64,000 bases of DNA from Micropruina sp. (GCA_016711105.1 JADJTO010000002.1:1-64000), one strand, 5' to 3'; positions 44,240 through 55,302 are shown, numbered from the stretch's first letter. The notes: generated by a model from the sequence alone, not told the origin. Program-made: numbers and translations.

Positions 44240-45930
44240 ATTCCAGCTCGGAGGGGCCCGTGCCCAGCAGCCCGCCTCAGGTCTGCAGTTCGGTGCCCTA
44301 CTACCTGGAGTACCAGCACGATTTCCGACGCGACCTCGACCTGATGAAAGCGGATTACGTGATCGGGTCGCGGTCCGTGGTCAACCTGGGAGCCGCCAGC
44401 TTCACTACTGGCGCAGCCGGTGTTGGCCCACGCTCGTGGCATCCGTCCCGGTACCCCCACGCCGGGGCCGCCCCCGATCGCCGGCAGGTGAACCGGCCAG
44501 GATGCCGGGGGCCGCCAAATCGACATCACGCACCGGCCTTCCTGTTTCGCCGAGCGGATCATCCGCAAAGTGGTCGCCGCTCGCGGGCTGTCAGGTCGAC
44601 AACGCCCGGCGCCTGCGCTGCACCGGGGCACCTTCACCGGCTGCAGGCTCGGACACCTACGGCGACGGGAGCGTTGAACCGCGTGGGGCCTGGTCTGGTC
44701 GCACGGATTCCGACGGGCGCTGTCGACCCGCACCCAATACGGCTCGCCTGGGCGTTATCGGCCTGGGGACCAGTTCATCCTGGCGCCGACATCGTCCGCA
44801 GACCCTCACCGCCAGTTCGTAGCTCGCCGCCCAGCATGCACGGCCCTGACACCAGTGGATGCGGATCACTATCGGCAGGCGGCCGGAGGGGGTCTCCTGG
44901 AACTGGCCGATCGAGGCTTCGGGATCGCCCAGGAGCGCTTCCTGGTCACCGAGACCAACGCCCAAGCCATTCACCTGGCCTGGCAGAACTTCCCGCCCTA
45001 CCCCGGGCAACTGAAGCAGGCCGGCATGGCCCTGGTCCCGGGTGGGCGATGATCAGTACTGGCATGGCACGCTGCACTTGGCGTGGAAACCACGGGGCGG
45101 AGTTCCCGCACGCAGCGCCCGGCGGTCTACAAGCTGGCCCGGGCAATCCGGGGGCTGGCGACGGACGGCTGCGGATGCGACCATCCTGTCTCCCCCGTTC
45201 GCCTTCAGGTACCCCGCCGCTCTCAACCGTGGGCTCCCCGCGGTCGACCTCGTACACATCGGAACGCCTTGGCGTCTGTTTCCGGCGGCAGGCTCGCATC
45301 CGCGGAGCCGGACTGGCCACCCTGGGCGAGCCATCCGCTGCTCGTGGCGGCGGGTTACTACACCGCTGACACCGCCGCGCTGGAGAAGCTCCGCGACTAC
45401 GCGGCCGCCGGCGGGCACCTCGTCCTCGGACCGCGGACCGGCTATGGCGACGAGCACGGACGGGCCCGCTTCGCCGTCGCCCCCGCGGTGCTGGGCGAAG
45501 CGGCCGGCGTGCACTACGAGGAGTTCTCCAACCTCCGCGAACCCTTGCCGCTCACCTCCTCGGGGATGCAGCTGTCGCCCGGGGCCAAGGCCACCTACTG
45601 GGCCGATGGCGTCCTGGTGGACGACGCCGAGGTGTTGGCCGGCTACCAGCATCCTTACCTCGGCCGCTTCCCCACCGTGACCACCCGCGCCCATGGGGAG
45701 GGCCGGATCACCTACGTCGGCACCATCCCGAACGCGACCTTCGGGGCCGACCTGTTCCGCCACCTGATTCCGCGCCCGATCGCTGCCGACTGGGTGCGCG
45801 ACCCGTCCGTGACCGTGTTGTCCGGCACCACGTCCGCGGGGCGGGTGTACTTCGTCCACAACTGGAGTCCCGACCCCAGCCGGGGACGGTTCCCACCGGG
45901 ACCGAACTCACCGCCGAAACGCCGGTGAAG
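44240..45930 (+). pseudogene. GH42 beta-galactosidase, many frame changes
   Basis: Pieces in several frames follow the GH42 order: VPYYLEYQHDFRRDLDLMKA (N-terminal strand), a segment with FAERIIRKVVA, then MDADHYRQAAGGGLLELADR and FLVTETNAQAIHLAWQNFPP, with the catalytic Glu in the TETNAQ-type motif. A YWHGTLHL-like piece and a clean C-terminal trimerisation domain follow (from about 45345: YYTADTAALEKLRDYAAAGG ... VTTRAHGEGRITYVGTIPNA, ending at about 45930). The normal length is about 680 residues, about 2.0 kb; here about 1.7 kb, so pieces are also missing. GH42 enzymes hydrolyse beta-galactosides in the cytoplasm. The following ABC genes are its likely uptake system. Confidence 0.72.
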
Positions 45931-46004
45931 CGGCCAGACCCTCGATCGGACCCGGTCCGTCCGCTTTTCATCGACCGCTGAACGTCTGTTCCCCCAGAGG
46001 ACCA

Positions 46005-46792
46005 ATGACCCCCATCAATCGCCATTCTGACGATGGGGCTCGCCTCGATGGCAGTCCTGGCGGCCTGCTCCGCCTCACCAGGCACCCCTTCCCCGGCCGC
46101 CTCGGCCACGCCCTCGACGCTGTCCGACGACGAGCGTCAAAAGGCCCTGAACACCCCGACAGATCTGACCTTCTGGACGTGGGTGCCCGAGATCGCCGGC
46201 GAGATCGCGCTCTTCCAGAAGGCCTACCCCAACATCAAGGTCAGTGGAGAACGTCGGCCAGCGACCACTACCGCAAGATGCGGACGGTGCTGACCTCCGG
46301 CCAGGGCGTCCCGGACGTGGCTCAGGTCGAGTTCCAGTACATCCAGTCGTTCACCGTGACCAAGAACCTGCTCGACCTGGCTCCCTACGGTGCCGCGGCG
46401 TTGGCGCCCCAGTTCCGGGAAGGGTGCGTTCGGCAGACTCTCCCGGATGGCCCCTGGGCAGCCTCTACCGCCAAGACATCATGGAGGCGGCCGGAGCCTC
46501 CGGCGAGGTCAAGACCTGGGATGAGTACTACGAGTTGGCCAAGAAGATCAAAGCCAACACCAAGTCCTACATCGGGTCGCTCTCCCCGAACGAGGCCGGC
46601 ATCATCATGGGCTACCTGTGGCAGGCGGGCGCCAAGCCGTTCTCCTACGACGGCGACGCCACCGTCAAGATCAACCTGACCGACGAGATCTCCACCAAGG
46701 TGATGACGTTCTGGCAGAAGATGCTGAAGGAGGAACTGGTTGCCAACGACGCCGCCTGGACGGACGGCTGGTATCAGGGTCTGGCCAACCGG
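46005..46792 (+). pseudogene. ABC sugar-binding lipoprotein, interrupted by unreadable sequence
   Basis: The ATG at 46005 (MTPINR) joins after one frame change to TMGLASMAVLAACSASPG, a lipoprotein signal with the lipobox LAAC. The binding domain then reads across frames: DLTFWTWVPEIAGEIALFQK AYPNIK, SDHYRKMRTVLTSGQGVPDV, VKTWDEYYELAKKIKANTKS, MKEELVANDAAWTDGWYQGL. It breaks off at 46793 where poly-A/poly-G starts; about 170 C-terminal residues are missing. It should feed the two permeases downstream, probably with galactosides. Confidence 0.75.
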
Positions 46793-47012
<220 letters not shown>

Positions 47013-47130
47013 GGGCAGAGCTGCGGCGCCCGCGGGCTGGCCGCCGGGGAAGCGCCGAAGCCGCGCAGGGCTTCACCGTCACCAGAAACCGGTGGCCGCC
47101 GCGGGCGCACCCGCCCTGCCGAAGGTCAGC

Positions 47131-47901
47131 CATGTCAGCCTCCCCGTCACCCCGACCAAGAACGGCCTGTCGCCCACAGCGCCTAGCGTTCGTCCTGCCC
47201 TTCAGATGTGTTCCCATGTTGCTGGTACCCCTGGCCTACGCCGGGTACATCAGCCTTTACCAGACCTCCTTGATCCGCGGCCTCCGGTTCACCTGGGCAA
47301 CTACGTCAAGGCGTTCACCGATCCGGCCTTCCTTGAGGGCCTGGGTCGGATGGGGCTCTTCCTGATCGTCCAAGTTCCGCTGATGCTCGGCCTGTCCCTG
47401 TTCATTGCCTCCCACGACGTGCGGGAGTACGCCCTCGTGCCCGGCGTCGTGGCCCATGTGGGGCTACCTTACGGCACGGCCAGGCGGGGCTCCTCGCCGA
47501 GCCTGCTGTCGGAGAACACACTGGGCTCATGATGAACGTGTGACCTGGGAGTTCGTGCTACACGTCAACTGCCTGCGGCATCGACCTCACAGGCGGCGGC
47601 GATCGACGGAGCCGGGGAACTGCGGACGGCGTGGAGCATCAAGATCCCTGCCATCCGGCCGGCGATCATGCTGACCGTGATCTTCTCCATCATCGGCACT
47701 TTCCAGCTGTTCAACGAGCCGAGCCTGATGCGGGCCCTGAATCCGCCGGCGATCAGCGTCTCGTACACGCCGAACTTCTACGCCTACAACATGCCTCAAC
47801 CAGCATCAACTAGCGGCGGACGCGTCGCCCTGGGGCTGTTCATCGCGATCATCTCCTACGTCGTCCAACTGAGCACCGCCCGTAGGGAGGCCAAGCGATG
47901 A
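47131..47901 (+). CDS. ABC sugar permease, MalF type (frameshifted)
   Basis: An ATG at 47131 gives MSASPSPRPRTACRPQRLAF, then VPMLLVPLAYAGYISLYQTS. After a frame change near 47295 it reads LGNYVKAFTDPAFLEGLGRM and LFLIVQVPLMLGLSLFIASH. Further frame changes occur at 47460-47640, where the central part is poor. The last part is MLTVIFSIIGTFQLFNEPSL ... RVALGLFIAIISYVVQLSTA. This is the order of a MalF/UgpA-type permease. Its stop overlaps the next permease start (ATGA at 47898). Confidence 0.72.
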
Positions 47902-48805
47902 GCGTCGACACCCAGGCCCCGGCCCTCCCCCAGGCCCCGACCAGGCGTCGCCGGCACCACGCGAACCGGAAGTCGACCGTTCTGTCGATCGTGATGTGGA
48001 TGCTGGCCGCGTACTTCCTGTTGCCGATCGCCTGGCTGGTGATCTCCTCGACCAAGAACAACGACGACCTGTCCCGACTTTCGGCCTCTGGTTCGGCAAC
48101 GGCCTGCACCTGTTCGACAACTTGGCCAAGGTGTTCAGCGTCACCAACGGGATCTACGTCCGGTGGGCCATGAACACCGTTCTCTACGCCGTGGTGAGCG
48201 CAGTCGGCGCGTCCTTGCTGGCCACGATGGCGGGCTACGCGTTCGCCAAGTACGACTTCCCGTTCAAGCGGGTGATGTTCTCCACGGTGCTCGGCGCGAT
48301 CATGATCCCGATGACCGCGCTGGCCATCCCGACCTACCTGCTGTTCGCCAATGCGGGCCTGACCAACACCATCTGGGCGGTCATCGTGCCCTCCCTGGTC
48401 AGTCCGTTCGGCGTGTTCCTGATGCAGACCTACGCCTCAGAAGCCATTCCGGACTCGCTGTTGGAGGCGGCCCGGGTCGACGGTGCCGGTGAAGGCACCA
48501 TCTTCTGGCGGGTGTCGCTACGGATGCTGGGCCCGGGCGTGATCACGGTGCTGCTGTTCAACCTGGTGGCGACCTGGAACAACTACTTCCTGCCGCTGAT
48601 CATGCTCAGCACCTCCGAGCTCTACCCGCTCACCGTCGGGCTGGCCCAACAGCAGAGTGCCGCCACGGCGGGCAGCGGTGCGCAGGCTCTGTTCTCCACG
48701 GTGATCACGGGATCGATGGTGGCGATCCTGCCGCTGATCGTGGCCTTCCTGTTCCTGCAGCGTTACTGGGAGAGCGGTTTGGCCACCGGCGCCGTCAAGG
48801 AGTGA
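47898..48805 (+). CDS. ABC sugar permease, MalG type (one frame change)
   Basis: It starts MSVDTQAPALPQAPTRRRRH with a first membrane segment IVMWMLAAYFLLPIAWLVIS. One frame change at about 48085 leads into the main frame: TFGLWFGNGLHLFDNLAKVF, WAMNTVLYAVVSAVGASLLA, and the EAA loop that contacts the ATPase, LLEAARVDGAGEGTIFWRVS. Six helices in total; about 302 residues, normal for MalG. No ABC ATPase gene lies in the window, so a shared MsiK-type ATPase is probable. Confidence 0.85.
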
Positions 48806-48819
48806 CGTCGCGGCCCGGG

Positions 48820-50103
48820 TCAGAGCAGGTCGTGCAGCATGACGACCTGCTCGCGGCCCGGGCCGACCCCGATGCCAGAGAGTTGAGTGCCGACCAGTTC
48901 TTCTAGCCGGCGGACGTAGCGCTGGCAGCTCTTGGGCAGTTCGTCGAACGTCCGGCAGCCCGAAATGTCTTCGGCCCAGCCCTCCATCACCTCATACACG
49001 GGGGTGGCGTGGTGGAACTCGGTCTGGGTCATCGGCAGCCGATTCGTCCGCTTGCCGTTCACGTCGTAGCCGACACAGACAGGGATCTGCTTCCACCCCG
49101 ACAAGATGTCGAGCTTGGTCAGGAACACGTCGGTCAGGGCGTTGGCGCTGACCGCCGCCTCGACCACCAAGGCATCGAACCAGCCGCAGCGCCGCGGGCG
49201 TCCTGTGGTGGTGCCGAACTCGGCACCCTCGCTGCGCAAGCGCTCGCCGTCCGCGTCATGGAGTTCGGTCGGGAACGGCCCTTCGCCGACCCGGGTGGTG
49301 TAGGCCTTCATGATCCCGACCGTCCGATCGATCCGGGTGGGACCAACACCAGAGCCGATGCAGGCGCCGGCCGCGATCGGGTTGGACGAGGTGACGTAGG
49401 GGTAGGTGCCGTGATCGACGTCCAGGTGATGGGCCTGGGCGCCCTCGAACAGGACCACCTGGCCACCATCGAGGGCATCGTTCAGTACCCGGGCCACGTC
49501 GGCGATCATCGGACGGATCCGGTCGGCGTGGGCGAGCAACCGATCGGCCACCTCACGAGGATCGATCGCGCGCTGGTTGTACACCTTGACCAGCACCTGA
49601 TTCTTCTGGTCCAGCGCAGCCTCGACCTTCTGCCGCAGGATCGACTCGTCGAGCAGATCCTGGATCCGGATGCCGACCCGGTGGATCTTTTCGGCGTACG
49701 CCGGGCCCACGCCACGACCGGTGGTGCCGATCTTGCGCTTGCCCAGGAAGCGTTCAGTGACCTTGTCGATCGTCTTGTGATAGGGCGCGATGATGTGGGC
49801 GTTCGCCGAGATCAGGAGCTTGGCGGTGTCTACGCCGCGGGCGCCGAGGCCGTCGATCTCTTCGGCCAGGACGTCCAGATCGATCACCACGCCGTTACCG
49901 ATCACGGGGGTCGAGTTGCGGTTCAGGATCCCCGAAGGCAGTAGGTGCAGGGCGTATTTCTGACCGTTCACGACCAGCGTGTGACCGGCGTTGTTGCCGC
50001 CGGAATAGCGCACCGTGAAATCAACGCGGTCGGCCAACTGGTCGGTGGCTTTTCCCTTGCCCTCGTCACCCCACTGGGCCCCGATGACCACGATTCCCGG
50101 CAT
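48820..50103 (-). CDS. purA: Adenylosuccinate synthetase
   Basis: 427 residues, intact. N-terminal P-loop-like IVVIGAQWGDEGKGKATDQL with the catalytic Asp, then NNAGHTLVVNGQKYALHLLP (catalytic His), IGTTGRGVGPAYAEKIHRVG, DVDHGTYPYVTSSNPIAAGA, and FGTTTGRPRRCGWFDALVVE. It forms adenylosuccinate from IMP, aspartate and GTP; PurB in the window does the next step. It stands apart from the main purine cluster, as is usual. Confidence 0.97.
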   Translation of the reverse strand: MPGIVVIGAQWGDEGKGKATDQLADRVDFTVRYSGGNNAGHTLVVNGQKYALHLLPSGILNRNSTPVIGNGVVIDLDVLAEEIDGLGARGVDTAKLLISANAHIIAPYHKTIDKVTERFLGKRKIGTTGRGVGPAYAEKIHRVGIRIQDLLDESILRQKVEAALDQKNQVLVKVYNQRAIDPREVADRLLAHADRIRPMIADVARVLNDALDGGQVVLFEGAQAHHLDVDHGTYPYVTSSNPIAAGACIGSGVGPTRIDRTVGIMKAYTTRVGEGPFPTELHDADGERLRSEGAEFGTTTGRPRRCGWFDALVVEAAVSANALTDVFLTKLDILSGWKQIPVCVGYDVNGKRTNRLPMTQTEFHHATPVYEVMEGWAEDISGCRTFDELPKSCQRYVRRLEELVGTQLSGIGVGPGREQVVMLHDLL

Positions 50104-50176
50104 GACAACTCCTAACGTGGACCAAGCTCGCGCCCCGCGTACTGCAGGGGCGAGCTCTGACCGACGAATCCTATCG

Positions 50177-50620
50177 TCAGGAGAGGGGCCTGGTCTGCGT
50201 CAGGTGATCATGTGCCTCCGCGGAGCAATCCTTCAAGAACTGCACGCAGCGCTCATGCTCTGCGTCCTCGCCGATCCGGTGGGCGGCGACCGCCAACGCC
50301 CAGAGCGCCCGCAGGAATCCCTGGTTGGGTTCATGCGCCCACGGAACCGGCCCGGAGCCGCGCCACCCGTTCTTGCGCAGCGCGTCCAGCCCGCGGTGGT
50401 AGCCGGTGCGGGCGAAGGCGTAGCCGGTCACATCACCATTGCGGTCACCTTGGGCCAGGGCACCCTCGGCCAGCAGCGCCCAGACCAGACTGGACTCGGG
50501 ATGAGCGGCCACGACGTCGAGAAAGCGTTCGCGACCATGATCAAGCAGTTCATCCACCGCGGGATCATCAGGCAGCAGCAGATCCGCGGTGGGCTGCCCA
50601 GCAAGGGGAAGTTGAACCAT
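50177..50620 (-). CDS. DUF3151 protein
   Basis: 147 residues from the ATG at 50620 (MVQLPLAGQPTADLLLPDDP); a longer frame at 50641 is not needed. It is helical, with ELLDHGRERFLDVVAAHPES SLVWALLAEGALAQGD, AYAFARTGYHRGLDALRKNG-type FARTGYHRGLDALRKNGWRG and PWAHEPNQGFLRALWALAVA, which are the conserved DUF3151 segments. Function unknown; the repeat pattern is TPR-like. In actinobacteria it often lies between fba and purA, and both are in this window. Confidence 0.88.
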   Translation of the reverse strand: MVQLPLAGQPTADLLLPDDPAVDELLDHGRERFLDVVAAHPESSLVWALLAEGALAQGDRNGDVTGYAFARTGYHRGLDALRKNGWRGSGPVPWAHEPNQGFLRALWALAVAAHRIGEDAEHERCVQFLKDCSAEAHDHLTQTRPLS

Positions 50621-50722
50621 GTCGCCAACCCTAGCGGGCACGCCTTCCGCAGATTAGGCGTGCCGAAATGAGAACTGGTCGGATCGTAGTTTGGAAGCCG
50701 CCGTCACCCCTAGGATGCCAGC

Positions 50723-52609
50723 ATGGTCGATGACGAACCCGGCGCCGCTACTACTTTTGCTCTGCGGCTGGAACGCTACGCCCCCGAGCTGGACGCGTGT
50801 TTACGTGCCGTCTACGGCGATGCGGCCCCGGCCCTGATCGAGCGCTGCACCGCAATGATGCAGAGTGCTTTTGATGCTCGTCCTGCGGACTTGAAGGTCC
50901 TGGACGAGAAACGTCTGCTGAATCCGGACTGGCTGCAACGCCCCAACATGATCGGCTACGTCGCCTACACCGACCGGTTCGCCGGCACGCTGCCCGGGGT
51001 GATCGAGCACGCCGACCATCTGGAGAGCTTGGGGGTCACCTACTTCCACCTGATGCCGCTGCTCAAACCCCGCGAAGGCGAGAACGACGGCGGGTACGCG
51101 GTGCAGGACTACCGCGCCGTCCGTCCGGATCTGGGCACGATGGACGACCTGGTCGCCCTGGCACGAGACCTCCGCGGACGCGGGATCAGCCTGGTGATGG
51201 ACTTGGTGCTGAACCATGTGGCGCTGGAACACGAGTGGGCGGTGAAGGCTCGCCAGGGCGACCCGAAGTACCGGGACTACTTCATGATCTACCCCGACCG
51301 GACGATGCCGGACGCCTATGAACGGACGCTGCCCGAGATCTTCCCCGACTTCGCCCCGGGCAGCTTCACCTGGAACGACGAGGCCAACGGATGGGTGTGG
51401 ACGACCTTCAACACCTACCAATGGGACCTGAACTGGGCCAACCCGGACGTGTTCGCGGAGTTCCTCGACATCATTCTCTTCCTGGCCAATCAAGGGGTCG
51501 AGGTGCTCCGGCTGGACGCGATCGCGTTCATCTGGAAGATCATGGGCACCGATTGTCAGAACGAACCGCCGGTCCACGACATCACCGAGGCCCTCCGGGC
51601 AGCGTTGCGGATCGTCGCTCCGGCCTCAGCGTTCAAGGCCGAGGCGATCGTCGGCCCATCCGACCTGATCCACTACCTGGGCACCAAGCAGCACCACGGC
51701 AAGGTCTCCGACATGGCCTACCACAACTCGGTGATGGTGCAGTTGTGGAGTGCCTTGGCCTCCCGGCACACCAGGCTGTTCGAGGTCGCGCTGTCGAACT
51801 TTCCGCCGAAGCCGGCCAACACCACCTGGGGCGCTTACGTTCGCTGCCATGACGACATCGGCTGGGCGATCAGCGACGAGGACGCCCAAGGGGCCTACCT
51901 GCAAGGGCATTCGCACCGGACGTTCCTGTCGGACTTCTACGCCGGCCTCCACCCCGGCTCCTTCGCCAAGGGCTTGGTCTTCCAGTTCAACCCGATCAGC
52001 AACGACCGCCGGATCAGCGGCAGCTGCGCCAGCCTGGCCGGCCTGGAAACGGCACTCGAGAGTGACAATGACGGGATGCTGCGCGACGCGGTGGCGCGGA
52101 TCATGCTGCTCTACTCGGTGGTGATGGGGTTCGGCGGCGTGCCGCTGATCTACATGGGCGACGAACTGGCCATGACGAACGACTACACGTTCGCCGACGA
52201 CCCCTCGCATGCGGCCGACAATCGGTGGGTACACCGGCCCAAGATGGACTGGGAGCTGGCTCGCTCGGCCGCCGACGATCGGTCTCGGCCGGCCGGCCAA
52301 GTGCTCGCCGGGTTCAAGCACCTGACCGCGGTTCGGGCCTCATTGCCGCACCTGCATGCCTCGATCGAATCCCGGGTCCTCCCGAGCCCCGATTCGAGGC
52401 TGTTGCTGCTCACCCGCGATCACCCCGAAGGGATGATGATCGCGATCTACAACGTCAGCGAAGACGTCGTCGAACTACCCACCTACCTGCTCCGGGATCG
52501 CCTAGGAGCCATCGCACGCGAGGCGATCAGCGGCTACGACTACTCCCTAGAGCCGGCAATTCTGCAGGTCCGTCCCTACCAGGCGCTCTGGCTGGTCCAG
52601 CACTCCTGA
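50723..52609 (+). CDS. Amylosucrase-like GH13 enzyme
   Basis: 628 residues, close to known amylosucrases (GH13_4). The helical N-domain (about 1-90: ERYAPELDACLRAVYGDAAP) is typical of that group and rare in other GH13. GH13 regions: MDLVLNHVALEHEW (I), GVEVLRLDAIAFIWK with nucleophile Asp (II), FKAEAIVGPSDLIHY with acid/base Glu (III), YVRCHDDIGWAISDED (IV). Known members use sucrose to build alpha-glucan and release fructose, in the cytoplasm. No signal peptide is seen. Sucrose phosphorylase or hydrolase is the alternative. A strong terminator follows. Confidence 0.85.
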   Translation: MVDDEPGAATTFALRLERYAPELDACLRAVYGDAAPALIERCTAMMQSAFDARPADLKVLDEKRLLNPDWLQRPNMIGYVAYTDRFAGTLPGVIEHADHLESLGVTYFHLMPLLKPREGENDGGYAVQDYRAVRPDLGTMDDLVALARDLRGRGISLVMDLVLNHVALEHEWAVKARQGDPKYRDYFMIYPDRTMPDAYERTLPEIFPDFAPGSFTWNDEANGWVWTTFNTYQWDLNWANPDVFAEFLDIILFLANQGVEVLRLDAIAFIWKIMGTDCQNEPPVHDITEALRAALRIVAPASAFKAEAIVGPSDLIHYLGTKQHHGKVSDMAYHNSVMVQLWSALASRHTRLFEVALSNFPPKPANTTWGAYVRCHDDIGWAISDEDAQGAYLQGHSHRTFLSDFYAGLHPGSFAKGLVFQFNPISNDRRISGSCASLAGLETALESDNDGMLRDAVARIMLLYSVVMGFGGVPLIYMGDELAMTNDYTFADDPSHAADNRWVHRPKMDWELARSAADDRSRPAGQVLAGFKHLTAVRASLPHLHASIESRVLPSPDSRLLLLTRDHPEGMMIAIYNVSEDVVELPTYLLRDRLGAIAREAISGYDYSLEPAILQVRPYQALWLVQHS

Positions 52610-52666
52610 CCCCACCCCACCCGACCCGACCCGACCCGTCCGGACCCGACCAAGCTGCCTTCATCA

Positions 52667-52704
52667 CCTGCCGCTGCCTGAATACAGGCAGCGGCAGGTT
52701 TTTT
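52667..52704 (+). terminator. Rho-independent terminator after the amylosucrase gene
   Basis: A perfect 14-bp stem (CCTGCCGCTGCCTG / CAGGCAGCGGCAGG) with loop AATA is followed by six T. It lies about 60 bases after the amylosucrase stop. Confidence 0.92.
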
Positions 52705-52959
52705 GGGCAGCTTCACCGCTTGCGGGCCGCCGGGGTCGGGGGGGCCGGGGGGGAGGGGGGGCCGGGGTGTCCATGGCCACCGTAACCTCCTTGTAGGCGG
52801 CCAGTTGATCTCCTCTCTGGCGGTCACGTGGTCTCCCGTTCCGTGGCCAGCTGATCTCCCTGCCGTGTTGGGGTCGACGGCGTGTCGGCCCTCACTGGTG
52901 GTGTCTGTCCGGATAGCCCTGCGGTGCTGACTGCACTGGGGAAGGGGTCCGGCGACACC

Positions 52960-54531
52960 GTGAAGAAGAACGGCAAACAGACAATGGAAATCTTGGAAGC
53001 ATTCGACAAGACGAAGAGCGCGCACAGCGCGGCGAAGTTGGCCGGCTGTGACCCGAAGACGGTCCGCCGGTTGGTGGCCCGTCGGGAGGCCGGGTTGGGC
53101 GTGGACGCGCCGATCGAGCGGCCCCGGCTGGTGGACGGGCACACCGACCTGGTGGTGCAGCTGGTCGACGGGTCCGACGGCACGATCCGCGCCGATGTGG
53201 CGCACGAGAAGCTGGTGGCGTGCGGCTATGAAGGATCCGAGCGGACGACCCGCCGGGCGGTCGCGTCAGCGAAGGCCGGCTGGCGCCTCGAGCACGCCCG
53301 TTCGAACCGGCCGTGGATCACGGTGCCTGGCATGCGGTGCCAGATCGACTGGGGTGATGGGCCGAAGGTGCGCGACCTCAACGGTCGGCTCCGGGCGACG
53401 GTGTTGTTCGTGGCCTGGGTGGCCTGGTCCCGGTTCCGGGGTGGTGATCCCGTGCTGGGACCAGACGTCGGAGTCGTTGGCGACCTGCCTGGACTCGATG
53501 TTCCGGCTGGTCGGCGGCGTCACCGACTACGTGTTGACCGACAACGCCAAGACGGTCACCGTGCAACACATTGCCGGGTGCCGGTGCGGCACCCGTTGAT
53601 GGTCGACATCGGACGCCATTACGGCACCACGGTGCACACGTGCGTGCCCTACGACCCGCAGTCCAAGGGTGGGGTGGAGTCGTCGGTGAAGATCGCGAAG
53701 GCGGACCTGCTGCCGAAGAAGACGAACCTGCGCGAGGAGTACGCGTCGATGGACGAGCTCGCCCAGGCGTGCGGAGTTCATGGGCAAGGTCAACGGCCGG
53801 GTCCACCAGGTCACCCGCCGCCGCCCCGACGACGCCCTCGTCGTGGAGCGGAGTTCCTGCACCCCGTCCCCACCGAACCCCACACGACAGCCCTCGGGCA
53901 AGCCCGGATCGTCGCCGCGGACCAGACGGTGTCGTTCGGATCAGTGCGGTACTCGGTGCCGCCGAAGCTGCAGGGCGCCCGCGTGTGGGTCACCGTGCAG
54001 GGCGACGAGGTCGTCGTCCGGGCGGACGCCCGCCGGCTCGCCGTGGTGCCCGACTGGGCCCAGGGTCGGGGGCTGGTCGAGGTCGCCCGACACTTGACGT
54101 CGACGCCGGGAACCCGCGGATCAACCTGTCCCATTACCCCGACCATCCGCAGAACCCCGACGGCACCCCGCCACCCCGAAACCCCGCGCGGGTTCGTTGT
54201 TGGAACAGGTGTTCCTATCGATCGGGCCGGCTGCGGAGTTGTGGCTGATCGCCGCGTGCGCCCACGGTGTGGAACGCATCGAGTCGAAGATGCGCGCCAT
54301 CGTCGACCTGGCCGCGTTGCGGGCAGCCCCCCCGCCTGCCAAGCCCTCGAAACAGCCGTCCAGGCCGACCGGTTCGGCTGGGGGGACGTGGAATCGATCG
54401 CCGAGTTCATCGCCACCAACGGCACCCACCACGACCAGATGGTCATCGCCGGCGAACACGCCTCGACCCAACCCGGCACCGGCGGGTGGGCCGGATTCAC
54501 CAACACGACCCCGACAGGAGCGACCCGATGA
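52960..54531 (+). CDS. istA: IS21 transposase IstA (frameshifted)
   Basis: It starts VKKNGKQTMEILEAFDKTKS (GTG at 52960), with an HTH (AAKLAGCDPKTVRRLVARRE). The DDE domain: MRCQIDWGDGPKVRDLNGRL (first Asp); DYVLTDNAKTVTVQHIAG in another frame (second Asp); YDPQSKGGVESSVKIAKADL (Glu). A beta-barrel end follows (VSFGSVRYSVPPKLQGARVW) and VESIAEFIATNGTHHDQMVI. At least six frame changes fall between 53440 and 54320. Its stop overlaps the istB start. The transposase cuts and joins IS ends with help from IstB. Confidence 0.85.
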   Translation: MKKNGKQTMEILEAFDKTKSAHSAAKLAGCDPKTVRRLVARREAGLGVDAPIERPRLVDGHTDLVVQLVDGSDGTIRADVAHEKLVACGYEGSERTTRRAVASAKAGWRLEHARSNRPWITVPGMRCQIDWGDGPKVRDLNGRLRATVLFVAWVAWSRFRGGDPVLGPDVGVVGDLPGLDVPAGRRRHRLRVDRQRQDGHRATHCRVPVRHPLMVDIGRHYGTTVHTCVPYDPQSKGGVESSVKIAKADLLPKKTNLREEYASMDELAQACGVHGQGQRPGPPGHPPPPRRRPRRGAEFLHPVPTEPHTTALGQARIVAADQTVSFGSVRYSVPPKLQGARVWVTVQGDEVVVRADARRLAVVPDWAQGRGLVEVARHLTSTPGTRGSTCPITPTIRRTPTAPRHPETPRGFVVGTGVPIDRAGCGVVADRRVRPRCGTHRVEDARHRRPGRVAGSPPACQALETAVQADRFGWGDVESIAEFIATNGTHHDQMVIAGEHASTQPGTGGWAGFTNTTPTGATR

Positions 54532-55302
54532 TCACCGACAGCACCGCACCACCCCGCCAGAGGCCCTCGACGCGGCGCTGCGGAGGATGCGGCGCCGTAC
54601 CTCCGCCACGCAGCCCCCGACGTGCTCGCCACCGCCAGGGCACAACGCTGGGACCCCGCCGAAGTCGTCCGCGTGCTCCTCGCCGAAGAGATCCGCGGCC
54701 GCGACCAGGCCACCCGCACCAGCCGCCGCAAACTAGCCGGGCTGCCAGCCGGGAAGACGTTCCAAGCCTGGCGGGAGTCCGATTCGTCCATCCCGCCGGC
54801 CACCCAATCCGGTCTGGCGACCCTGGAATGGATCGGTCGGCACGAGAACCTGGCCATCGCCGGCCCGTCCGGCACCGGCAAGACCCACTTCGTCGAAGCA
54901 CTCGCCCACAAGGCCATCGACCAGGACCTGAAGGTCGCCTGGTTCACCCTGGAATCGTTGACCGCCCAGATCACCAGGGCGAACGCCGACGGCAGCATCG
55001 CCCGCACCGTCGCCCGGATCACCCGCGCCGACCTGGTCGTCATCGATGACATTGGCATGCTTCCCGCCGGGCAGGCCGCCGCCGAAGCGTTCTACCGGGT
55101 CGTCGAGGCCGCCTACGAACGCCGTTCGATCGCCGTCACCAGCAACATCCACCCCTCCGGGTTCGACGCCCTCATGCCCAAAACGCTGGCCACCGCCGCC
55201 GTCGACCGACTCCTCCACCACGCCCACGTCATCATCACCGAGGGCAACTCACTCCGACTGTCCGACGCCGTCGCCGGAAGGGGCGTGATGCCCCTGACCT
55301 GA
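54528..55302 (+). CDS. istB: IS21 helper ATPase IstB (one frame change near the start)
   Basis: The ATG at 54528 has an AGGAG site and overlaps the istA stop. Frame changes at about 54560-54620 separate the start from the main frame, VLATARAQRWDPAEVVRVLL. The AAA+ core is intact: NLAIAGPSGTGKTHFVEALA (Walker A), ITRADLVVIDDIGMLPAGQA (Walker B), SIAVTSNIHPSGFDALMPKT (sensor), and HHAHVIITEGNSLRLSDAVA at the end. IstB assembles on DNA and selects the target for IstA. Confidence 0.92.

Noticed and set aside
52610..52640. Short CCGAC tandem repeat after the amylosucrase stop
   Set aside because: Only four or five copies of a five-base unit in GC-rich DNA; no link to a function.
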